Of a DNA stretch of 64,000 bases, positions 51,499 to 61,507 are shown in pieces; within the stretch, counting starts at the first letter, position 1; every line of letters starts with the position of its first letter. Source of the stretch: Hypholoma sublateritium FD-334 SS-4. Lineage: Eukaryota; Basidiomycota; Agaricomycetes; Agaricales; Strophariaceae. A program made the position numbers and the translations under genes. The notes beneath the pieces are model-generated. The model did not search any database. It was not told the DNA's origin and worked only from the letters and a program-made list of their open reading frames with translations. The stretch lies in assembly GCA_000827495.1 (NCBI GenBank), contig KN817524.1:126262-190261 (forward strand), in the 5' to 3' direction.

Positions 51499-53760
51499 AT
51501 GGCCAGATCCAACAGACGCCGGAGTACACGAGCAGCCCGCGAAACTCCCCCAGCGTCTCTCAAATCCGCTGGGTCGCCGACACCAGAGACCGCGCAAGCA
51601 GTGGAACGTCACAGCGATGGCGGGGAGTGCCCAGCGTGCACGCCCGAGACGCTGGAGCTGATGAACGGGGCGCGCAAGGAGATGTGGATCGAATGCGACA
51701 ACTGCAATGCGTGGTACCACTGGCTGTGCGCAGGGAGCGCTGAGCGGATGGAGAACATAGCCAAGTGGTGAGTCGGCGGGCGGGCTGTGATGTTCCAGAA
51801 ATGACATCACGCCTCTCATTTTTTTCGCGTGCGTGCTCATGCATATCATATTCATCCGCCGCCAGGTACTGCGCCCAGTGCGCCGCTGCTGATCCCACCC
51901 GCATCATGACCCTCAAGACCCCCGCACGCAAATCCGCACGCAAGCGCACCCACCGCGACTATGCGAACCTCAACTCGGGCCTGGGCTCCGACCCCAATCG
52001 CTGGCAGCGCCTGATCGAGTCGAAGGACATCAAGAAGGACCCGTTCAGGCGGATGCAGGGCGCGGACCTAGAGTCGTGGCTGGAAGACGACGAGAGTGCC
52101 CTGCGCGAGCCTATCGTTATTGAGAAGCCAGAGGGCCTCGGGATGAAGATGCCGCCGCCGGACCTCACCGTTGAACACGTCGCAGAATACATCGGGGAGG
52201 ATACGCCGCTTGAGGTGATAGGTGCGCCGCATGTCATTCTGTCATTTTTCCCGTTGATTCACACATTCTCTCTTTGAAGATGTCGCATCCCAGGCAGCGT
52301 CACCTGGGTGGAATCTTGGGAAATGGGCAGACTACATCGAACTCGAGCCGTCGAAGCGGGAGAAGATTCTGAACGTCATCTCACTTGAAATCTCTGGCAC
52401 CGAGCTCGCGAATATGGTGCTCCCTCCGAAGATAGTCAGAGACCTGGACTGGGTGGAAAACTTTTGGCCAAGCACGAGAAAGGGCAAGAACAACGCATAT
52501 CCCAAAGTCCAGCTGTACTGTCTCATGGGAGTGGCCAACGCATGGACGGTGCGTGCCCCACTATCATAGCCACTCGTGTTGCTCACTCCTATTAGGACTG
52601 GCATATTGACTTTGCAGGGTCCTCGGTCTATTATCACATTCTCCATGGTTCCAAGGTGTGTAAATCAGTCGACTTGCATGAAACATCCCTATTTACCGTG
52701 GCTTAGGTATTTTATTTCATCCGACCCACCCCAGCCAACCTTGCCGCATATGAGAAATGGTCCGGAAGCGAACTGCAAAACCAGGCATGGCTCGGCGACA
52801 TGGTCGACGAAGTCTTCAAAGTGGAACTAGTAGAGGGCAATACTATGATCATCCCGACTGGTTGGATTCACGCCGTTGTAAGTGATGTTGGTCGGGTATC
52901 GAGACGCATTTGCTAATAACTCGCAGTTTACACCAGTGGATACCCTGGTATTCGGCGGCAACTTTCTGCATTCATACGATGTTGCCACACGTACGCACAT
53001 AGTGATGACAGATCGAAGAGTCGCGCTAATGATGTCCTTCAGAACTACGAGTCCGGGAAATTGAAATTGCGACGCAAGTACCGAAGAAATTTACGTTCCC
53101 CATGTTTACAAAGTACGTGTATCACATTCGCCCCCATGTTTGTACTTACGTGTTGTCAGGTTGTGCTGGTATGTAGGCGACAAGTACTTGAGGGATTTCA
53201 AAGCACCGGCAGGGGTGTCCTTCTCACCCAGAGTATTGGAGGGAATCCTGACGCTTGCCGAGTTCCTTGTCGCCGAAGCGCGGATGCTGGAAAGTGGGGG
53301 TGATCAAGCGAAGAAGGAGGCCAAGGAGCACGTTCCTGCTGACCGTGTCAAAGATGCACCCGCAGTGGCGAGAGAGCTCCGGTGGAGGGTTAAGCAGGCG
53401 CTCGGGTATTCTAGTGAGGACGAGGGCTCTGGAAGCGGGCGGCGGTCAGGGGCGGGATCCAAGCGCAGACGGATCGAGGATGAGGAGGAGCCGAGTCTTT
53501 TCCGGAATTTCAAACCGAGACCATGGGATGCAATTGTGTCCAAGAAAGAGGATGCGCAGACAAGCGATGTGAAAATGCCGCCTGTGGAGTCAGGAGATGA
53601 CGACTGGGCGCAACGGTGGACGGGCGATGAGATCGGAGGCGAGTCTGATGGGAAGGTTTCGCGACGCCGAGAGCTGGTAACAAAAGTGCGACGCACGGGG
53701 CGGGAGAAGATTGAGCGACAGCGGATAGAGCGGTTAGTGGAGGAGTGGACGGCGGTGTAG
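51499..53760 (+). CDS. PHD finger plus JmjC domain histone demethylase (Jhd1/KDM2-like)
   Basis: The basic start [15 protein letters not shown] leads to a PHD finger: CPAC, then [17 protein letters not shown], then WYCAQC, with Cys4-His-Cys3 spacing kept across one intron. The JmjC domain begins [19 protein letters not shown]. It contains [34 protein letters not shown], the iron-binding [16 protein letters not shown] (HxD), [25 protein letters not shown], and the second His in [11 protein letters not shown]. The tail is charged and ends [12 protein letters not shown]. The domain order matches yeast Jhd1 and the KDM2 group, Fe(II)/2-oxoglutarate H3K36 demethylases. Iron ligands are all present, so activity is expected. 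The gene is distinctly GC-rich, and its stop is 55 bp from the SKT5 start. Confidence 0.9.
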
Positions 53761-53815
53761 AATTTGTTGTGTAGTGTGTAGCCAGCGAATTTGATCAGAC
53801 CTGTTACCTGCCACC

Positions 53816-55772
53816 ATGTCGGACAGACACGACGCCGGCTCCTCGCTCAGCTATCTCGACGAGGCCCCGCCGTACCAGCCCGAGGATCCCGCGGACGCCC
53901 TCGCCGCCCTCAGCCTCAGCCATGCGCCCGAGCCCATCCCGCGCGCGCCGTCCGCAATGTCTCTCCCGCCCAACCCCGCCGCCTACCGCACGCAGCCCAG
54001 GCATGCCATGACCCTCCCGCCGCCCACCGTCCATCTCACCACCCAGTACACCGGCCCCGCCCCGTACACCTCGCCCCCGTCCGCCCACAGCGACGGCTTC
54101 CAGCCCCGCTACCACGCCCCCCACGACGACTACAACCAACGACCGTACGATGAATACCAGGGCTACCGCTCGCCAGACAGTTTCGGTGCCCCCACGCCCC
54201 AGCACCAGCAATACCCGCCTCAGCAATACCCGCCCCACCCGCAGCAGCACCACCCGCAGCAGCAGCAGCAGCAATGGCAGCCCCATCCCCCGCACCCCAA
54301 CGGCGGTTACAATTTTCTCCATGCTGCCGCCACAGATGTCCTCGGTATGGCCCCACCGCCCCAACACGCCGGCCCCAACATGGGCCGCCCCCTCGGACCA
54401 CCGATGCCCTCAGATCGGAGCGTCTACGCTGCATCCATATCTTCGGCGCACTCAGGCAGTTCGGGACAGGGATCGTTCCAGGTGGACCAATACTCGCAGC
54501 AGCAGCACGACTTCGACTCGCGCCCGGGCTACCAGCGCGCAGGGACGTCCGCCTCGCTCACACCTTCCTCCATAAAGAGTAAGGCCGTGGACCTCACGTC
54601 CCCGCCGTTCACGAAAGAGTACATTGATCAGTACCGGCAGCGCATCAAGGCCGATCCGGACCCGGAGGCGCACTTCCTCTACGCGAAATACCTCATCGAC
54701 GCCGCGAAGAACATCCGCACGACGAACCCGGACCAGCGCACCGCGAAGAAGTACAGCGAGGTCCTCATCAACGAGTCGCTCAAGGTCATCCGCCGGCTCG
54801 CGACGCAGGGCGACGCGTACGACGAGGCGCAGTTCTTCCTTGCGAATTGCTACGGCACCGGCGCGCTCGGGCTGCAGGTTGACCACGAGCGCGCGTACCA
54901 CCTCTACCTGCAGGCCGCGAAGCAGAACCACGCCGCCGCGTCGTACCGCGTCGCCGTTTGCAACGAGATCGGCGCGGGCACGAAGAAGGAGTTCAGCCGC
55001 GCCGCCGCGTTCTACCGTAAGGCCGCGTCGCTGGGCGACACGCCCGGCATGTTCAAGCTCGGCATGGTGCTCCTCACGGGCATGCTCGGCGAGCAGAAAA
55101 ACCCGCGCGAGGCGATCAGCTGGCTCAAGCGCGCCGCGGAGCAGGCGGACGAGGACAACCCGCACGCGCTGCACGAGCTCGCGCGCCTGTACGAGAACCA
55201 GTCGGGCGAGCTTGTCCCGTACGAGCCCGCCTACGCGAAGACGCTGCTCACGCAGGCTGCGCAGCTGGGCTACACGCCGTCGCAGTACAAGCTCGGCCAG
55301 TGCTACGAGTACGGCTCACTGACGTGCCCGGTTGATCCGCGACGGTCGATAGCGTGGTACACGAAGGCGGCGGAAAAGGGCGACGCGGAGGCCGAGCTGG
55401 CGCTGAGCGGCTGGTATCTTACAGGTAGCGAAGGCGTGCTGAAGCAGAGCGATTCCGAGGCGTATCTATGGGCGCGGCGCGCTGCTAATAAAGGGCTGAG
55501 CAAAGCTGAATATGCTGTTGGCTACTACGCAGAGGTCGGGATCGGTATCAAGCAAGACGTAGAGTTCGCGAAGCGGTGGTATATGCGAGCGGCCGGTGCG
55601 TTTTGTTGCACACGTTCTATCTGAGCGTTTACTGATTGGCTGCACACTTACAGCTCAAGGGAACAAACGAGCCATGAATCGATTGACTGAAATGAAACGC
55701 ATAGGTGCAAAACGTGCCAATATTGCCCGTCCGACCCGCCAGCAGGCAAAGGACGAATGTGTGATTATGTAG
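53816..55772 (+). CDS. CHS4: Skt5/Chs4-type chitin synthase activator with Sel1 repeats and CaaX box
   Basis: Spliced model 53816-55595, 55654-55772, giving 632 residues. The first 250 residues are Pro/Gln/Tyr-rich and disordered, with a CAG-type Gln run near 54256-54275. From about residue 265 come tandem Sel1-like repeats: DEAQFFLANCYGTGALGL, RAYHLYLQAAKQNHAAASYR, AAAFYRKAASLGDTPGMFKL, AISWLKRAAEQADEDNPHAL, SIAWYTKAAEKGDAEAELAL. The small second exon encodes the basic tail and the C-terminal CVIM, a farnesylation motif as in yeast Chs4. Chs4 binds and activates chitin synthase III at the plasma membrane. Missing the last exon would hide the CaaX box. Codons end in G or C far more often than in most neighbours. 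Confidence 0.93.
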
Positions 55773-56008
55773 GTTGACCGTCATTAAACAGCTCTCGTTG
55801 CATCGGTTCCACATTTCTGCATCGCATCATATACCCTGCAGGATACTCTTGATTTTTGGTCTGCTTGTTAGCTGGGGGACGTGTATCGACTTCGTAGTTT
55901 TGGAGTCTAATTGTTACACGGTGTCGTCTAAAACTAGTTATAAATTTAATTATAGGTACACTTCTTTGCTGCTTTCAATGTCCATGTACGAGATCATAGT
56001 GTGGCTAG

Positions 56009-57570
56009 TCATTTGTTGCTCAGCTCAGCGACACCGGGCAAAGTCTAAAGACAGCGATTAGAATCCAATGATCTTCGCCGGAGTTATCTACGCACCTTGC
56101 CCTCAAGCAGCTCTAGACTGGCACCTCCGCCAGTGCTGACATGGCTGAGTTTGTCTTCGTCACCATAGTTGGCAACAACAGTTGCTGTATCACCTCCGCC
56201 GACAATGACGGTGGCACCCTTCTGGACGGCCTCGACCGCTGCATCCAGGAGAGACTTCGATCCAGTGGCAAATGCTGGGAATTCGAAAACACCAGGAGGA
56301 CTGAATAGAATGAGATGAGAATAGAGAAAAGACTATAATTGCACCACTTACCCGTTCCAAAGGATGGTTTTCGATTCTAGAACAGTCTGCTTGAACAGTT
56401 CACGACTCTTGGGACCGGCATCGAGACCCATCCAGCCATCCGGAATGCCTTCCTCGTCAGTTGCGGTCGAGGTTGTGGCATCCTTGGCAAATTTGTCGGC
56501 AGTCACGTAGTCAACGGGGAACACGAGCTTGACGTTGTTTTTCTTTGCCTTCTCTACGAGAGCGGCGACCTGCTGCGAACCTGCTTCGTCGAACAGGGAA
56601 TTGCCGATCTGGGCATGACGTCACCGATATGTCATCGGCCTCGATCGGAAGAAGCGACACTTACGGGAACATTGTCGAGAGTCTTCTTGAAGGTGAATGC
56701 CATGCCACCGCAGATGATCAAAGAGTTGACCTAGCGCTCTTAGTTTGCATAGATCATATATGGGATTTACGAACACGCGTACCTTGTCCAACATGTTATC
56801 GATCAACTGAATTTTATCGGAGACCTTAGCGCCGCCGAGGATGGCAAGGAACGGGCGTTCGGGGTTCTCGAGTGCCTTGGCAAAGTATTCCAGCTCCTTC
56901 TTCATGAGGAAGCCAGATGCGCGCTGGGGCAACTGCACGCCGACCATACTCGAGTGGGCGCGATGGGCAGTTCCGAAGGCGTCGTTGATGTAAACATCGC
57001 CGAGCTTTGTGAGTTCCTCGCGGAACTGCTTGACCTTGGCTGCGTCGGCTTTGGTCTTGGACCCGTCCTTGTTCTTGACGGACCCCTCCTCCTCGATGTG
57101 GAAGCGCAAATTCTCGAGCAGGATGACAGAGCCCGCAGGAGCAGCGTTGACGGCCTCCTCTACGGGGCCCAATTCATAGGAGTCTATGAAGAGGACCTTC
57201 TTTCCTAGCAGCTTTTCTACCTCCTCGGCGACGGGTTTCAGGGAGTATTTTGCGTTGACTTTTCCATCGGGACGCCCCAAGTGGGACATAAGAATAACGG
57301 ACTTGGCTCCTATCGCATGGTTTAGCAACAGATAGTGCTGCTGATTGAATGATACATACCGCCCTCGAGAGCATATTTGACAGTAGGAAGGGCTGCAACA
57401 ATCCTCTAGAGGGCGATTAGATTAAGATTGGAGAGAGAAAGTTTATGGAAACGTACGGCAGGGTTGGTGATCTTGCCGTCCTGGATTGGGACGTTGAAGT
57501 CAACGCGCACAAGGACGCGCTTTCCGCTGAGGTCGAGATCGGTGATGGAGAGCTTATTGGAGAGAGACAT
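56009..57570 (-). CDS. PGK1: Phosphoglycerate kinase
   Basis: Spliced model 57570-57457, 57405-57360, 57309-56783, 56730-56665, 56608-56352, 56300-56096, 56044-56009, giving 416 residues, the normal length. It opens [20 protein letters not shown] and has [100 protein letters not shown], and [10 protein letters not shown]. The last exon is just 36 nt and gives [11 protein letters not shown] after LELLEGK. Without it the protein would stop early at a TAG/TAA inside the 51-bp intron. The enzyme makes ATP from 1,3-bisphosphoglycerate in glycolysis. Highly expressed, with a TATA box upstream. Confidence 0.97.
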
Positions 57571-57904
57571 GGTGGATTGGGTTGAGAGAGAACGCTATCG
57601 TTAAGGATATTTATATTCGTGTCGTTTACTGATCTTCCTTTTTGGGACGCGGCGCACACATCTCTTCCCTGTCGTTCCGGCTGGGTCGAGAGCGTTCCGG
57701 ACATATGATATCGTCACAAACGGATTGGCCGCTCTATAGACGCACCAGAATAGTTTCCGTCTCGGCTCTCCATGACGGACTGCTTACTGGACAGTAACTA
57801 GATGCGCAGATGAACAACAAGTAACCCTAGTAGTCAGGTTAGGGTTAACCACCACGAGCAGCACACCTGATCTGCAAGAGCAACCGCTTCTGCTATCATC
57901 CACC
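57571..57904. promoter_or_regulatory. Divergent promoter region, PGK1 / CCDC9-like gene
   Basis: This 334-bp gap separates PGK1 and the W-repeat protein, head to head. On the PGK1 side a TATAAAT (minus strand, 57615-57609) lies about 39 bp upstream of the ATG, followed outward by an AG-rich (CT-rich on plus) patch near 57630-57645. No TATA box is seen on the other side. The asymmetry fits one strong regulated and one weaker promoter. Confidence 0.6.
57609..57615 (-). promoter_or_regulatory. TATA box of PGK1
   Basis: TATAAAT on the minus strand, about 39 bp before the PGK1 start codon, in the expected position for a short-leader, strongly expressed glycolytic gene. Confidence 0.55.
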
Positions 57905-59498
57905 ATGTCGGAAGATACGACCAACGCTCTAGGCCTCGATTTCTCACAACTGGCGGTAAATGAAGAGCAGAGTGAGCCTCAACCATCCCAAAATACACAA
58001 GAGCCGGAAGCACCTGCCGCAATTGAACAGGCGGAAAATGCGCCACCACCCGTGAGGAAGGAGAAAGAGAAGCCGTACTTCAATCCAGAACGTGTCAAGA
58101 CAGGCGGCCCCCAGAGGGTATGACGATATTTAGAGCCACTATTCATATTCGTACTCTAACACAGGATATCAGGATAAACTAAGTGAAGAGGCACTAGAAG
58201 AGAGGATAGCGCGGATTCGCGAACAGAACGAAAAAATCAAGCAACGACGTGTGGTCTGTATCTCAGTGCCTCTTGTTCGTCGTTCCCTTTTGCTCATACT
58301 CTCATTTCAGGACGTCCTAGCAGATGAAGATGCCTTCCGCAAAACGCAAGAAGAAGAACGTGCCAAACAAGCACAGCATCGCAAGGTTCAAGCAGACGTC
58401 AACCGTGCCCGCGATCAGAATGCAAAGCGCAAGATGGACAAAATTCAGAACCGTGAATGGGACTCAGGAAAGCCTGCTGTAGGAGGCAACGGGCAGCAGC
58501 CTCATCGATCTGAATCTACGTTCCAGTCATTCCAACCACCACAAAAACCCAAAGGTCAAGGTCGCTCCCCGCAGGAAGAAGCACCAGTAGACTGGGCAAA
58601 CGCAACACCCGGCGCGGATTCGATTGCTGGAAACCCTAGCTCGGACTGGGCAAATGCGACACCAGGTGATGACTCGACCTTTGGAAACCCGAGCTCGGAC
58701 TGGGCAAACGCAACACCTGTCGCAGATTCTAGCAGTGGGAAACCGAGCTCGGACTGGGCCAATGCAGTAGACTCTACGAGTGGAAACCCCAGCTCGGACT
58801 GGGCCAATGTGACCATTGGCACTGAGTCGACAAGTGGAAAGCCTAGCTCAGAGTGGGGAAATGCGAGACCTACCAAAGGTCCAAAAGGTAGTAAGCCCAG
58901 GGGAAAGGCAAAACCAAACGCGCACTCGACAAGGGGAAACCCAGGCTCAGACTGGGCGAACGTGCCTGATTCTACGAGTGGAAACCCCAGTTCAGATTGG
59001 GCAAACGCTCCTGATTCGACCAGTGGAAACCCCAGCTCGGATTGGGCAAATGCTCAACCAAGCACGGATTCTACAAGTGGAAACCCTAGCTCTGACTGGG
59101 CAAATGCGACCCCCAGCACGGATTGGTCAACGCCGAAACCTAGTGCAGACTCTATGGAAGGAAACCCCAGCTCAGACTGGGCAAATGCGAATGCTGGTAC
59201 AGAAGACTGGGCAAACACTGGAGTCAATGACTCCTGGGCAGCCCTCATGAAGGAAGCTCCTCTTTATAACCCGGAGCCTTCATCTACCCTTGCTGACTCT
59301 GGCAATTGGTCTCGCGATTCTCGTGGTTCTCGTGGTGGTTCTCGCGGCTCTCGCGGCTCTCGCGGTGGCCAACCTTCTGATCAGCGAGGGCGCGGAAGGG
59401 GTCGCGGACGAGGAAGAGGAGGCCGTGGCGGAGGAGAAGATGGTGGAAATCGTCGTGATCGCGCGCCAGCTGAAGACAATGTTCCATTAACTTGGTGA
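57905..59498 (+). CDS. CCDC9-like coiled-coil protein with DWAN repeats and RGG tail
   Basis: The start is MSEDTTNALGLDFSQLAVNE. A short charged helical region, KLSEEALEERIARIREQNEK, IKQRR, then DVLADEDAFRKTQEEERAKQ, resembles the conserved coiled coil of metazoan CCDC9, an exon-junction-complex-associated protein. A disordered region follows with twelve imperfect repeats of a DWAN(A/V) core separated by DSTSGNPSS-type linkers. The C-terminus is an SRGSRGG/RGRGRGRG box ending NVPLTW, typical of RNA-binding and arginine-methylated tails. Two introns lie in the N-terminal part. The name is by resemblance only; the RGG box makes RNA association likely, the role is unknown. Confidence 0.7.
58588..59217 (+). 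repeat. Coding tandem repeat, DWANA/GNPSS units
   Basis: There are about twelve in-frame units of 13-33 residues. Each has a DWAN(A/V) core (one EWGN), usually followed by a variable linker and (T/S)SGNPSS. Unit length varies and the DNA copies differ at many third positions, so the array is old or under protein-level selection rather than recently amplified. Confidence 0.85.
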
Positions 59499-59628
59499 TA
59501 CCGCCAGCTCAACATACCCATACATTCTGATACACTGCACATTTACAACATGCTCACACACACGCGAATATAACTTCACATATAAACTGATCATTGCGCC
59601 TGCTATTATCTAATGTGACTGCACAATC

Positions 59629-61304
59629 TTATTTTTTGCCAAATATTGGTACAGGGAGTCGAGAACGTCGGCGCTGAAATACGGGAAGGGACAGTGATAA
59701 TCTGATGTTCTCCTTGTCAGATTGTGGTTTTCTTCTTTTAGTTTGGGGCTCTGCTACTTCTGCACTAGGCCTATTTACTATGTTGAACTTCGTTGATGTG
59801 TACTGTTGCCATGAGCGGCGGGAAGTGCATTCCTTGCTGGCCTGCTTCACACTTGGAGACAGAAAGATAGTGCGATCTGCTGCCGCTTTGTGAGGGGTTG
59901 GATTTTGTGAACGGGCGGATGCTGCAAGGTGTTCACCAAATGTCTCCGAGGAACCAGAAGGAAGAGCAGATATTTGGAGGAATGAAGAAATGGAAGGTAA
60001 ACCCCTTAAAAACGACGCGTCGAATAATGTAGCGTGATCCGCCATAATATTGTTGACCTCGAATGTTCTCTGTGATATAATTATAAAAGGGGTGCGAGAA
60101 TCGATGATGGACGGTGACTTACCTCTAGCCCCAAACTTGAATTGCTTGTTGATTCAATTATATGGCGAGTGTTCATGCTTTTGGAACTGCCAGATACGAC
60201 TAGAGATGCAGAGGAACTACCTCGAGATTTTCGAGGGAGATATGAGAGAAGTGTCGAACTGCCTTGAGATCCAAGCATGGAGTTGATCTCTGCCTTGAGA
60301 GATTCGCTTGCAAGAGGTGCGAGTCGCGACCCGACAGAACTCTTAGAACAAGATGATGAAAGGGTATGCACTTCAGACAGGGTTACGTTGAACTGAGGGG
60401 CTTGTTCCGCCTCTATGTTCGAAGAAACCCGCCCCAGTAGGGATGTGTTGGCCAATTGGGAGGCAAGCCCACGTCGCATAATTAGCGTTTCCAGCGCAGC
60501 CTGGCGTCTAGCAGGGATCCTTTCATGTATCGAAGAAATTGCAGAAGTAGACGGCGTAATTAGGTCGTGTTCGCCGACTGTCAGAGAGGCTCTCCCTTTC
60601 CAAAACTTGGTCACCTTTCTCTGATCGCGAAGCTCCTTCCGAGTAGCTAGAGTCAAGTGGAGGGCGTTTGAATACTCTTTGATTGTCGGTGCTTTTTTCG
60701 ATGGTCTCACAGTTGACAACGTTTCTGTGCTGGACACAGCTACTGAGGTGAGTGGTTCAATCGGCGTACCCGTATCCTGTCGAGAAGGGACAGTTCCAAT
60801 ATTCATGGTCTCCGCAGGCCGAGGGTATTGAGCCAGTTTCCTACGCAGATCCATAATGATTTGTGTATCCAGATCAGTCTTATGCTCCAAAGTCAATATT
60901 TTTTGTTGCGCAGCTGTGAGCTCTGTGTGGCATTTAGTCAAGACAGCATGAATCTTAGAATGTTCGAGGACCCAGAAGTTGATTCCTTCTTTCAGTCGAG
61001 AGAGCTCCTCGTTTATTGGTCGGTTGCTGAGCAAGGAACTTCTGGTACTCTGACGCCTCGGGCGCCAAAAGCTCGGCGGACGATTCACAAGATGGCTGAA
61101 TTGAGGAGGAATAAACGTCGACTCTGATGTAGCCATGTCGAAAATAGTCGATGAAGGAGCGTCATGTTGGGAGTTTAGAGACAGATGTTTATAGGTCGGT
61201 GCTCTCGCGCTTGCAGATACTAAGGGGTCAAGAGGGGGTCCTGGAACGAATGTGGCAGATTTTGTACGGCGGTGTAAGATATTGAAAGCTTTGAAAAAAC
61301 GCAT
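59629..61304 (-). CDS. Uncharacterised coiled-coil protein
   Basis: Spliced model 61304-60123, 60069-59629, giving 540 residues. I do not recognise the family. It opens MRFFKAFNILHRRTKSATFV, basic and possibly amphipathic. About residues 95-160 form a probable coiled coil (NEELSRLKEGINFWVLEHSK, AAQQKILTLEHKTDLDTQII). A conserved-looking patch, TIKEYSNALHLTLATRKELR with KVTKFWKGRA, lies in the middle. The remainder is Ser-rich and disordered, with KRRKPQSDKEN, a KEN-type degron-like motif, and a basic end (RRRSRLPVPIFGKK). The single intron is supported by GTAAGT, an acceptor after CACAG, and phase. KEN and charge pattern hint at a cell-cycle-regulated nuclear or cytoskeletal protein, but that is only a guess. 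It is head-to-head with SCYL2. Confidence 0.7.
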
Positions 61305-61507
61305 TGCGGTTCAGAGCCGATAGCATTTCGATGGTCATGCTTCAAGCTTTATAGACGGTGGTGGTGGCTGACAAGTAAGATGACAACAACTGAGAATCTT
61401 ATTGATTTGATCGGACTTGAAGCTTGCACTGGCTCGCTTCCTCTTGGCTTCCTCCATAAGACAGACACAGACAAGTACTGTTGAATCCCTGGGTTCTTGT
61501 TCGAAAT

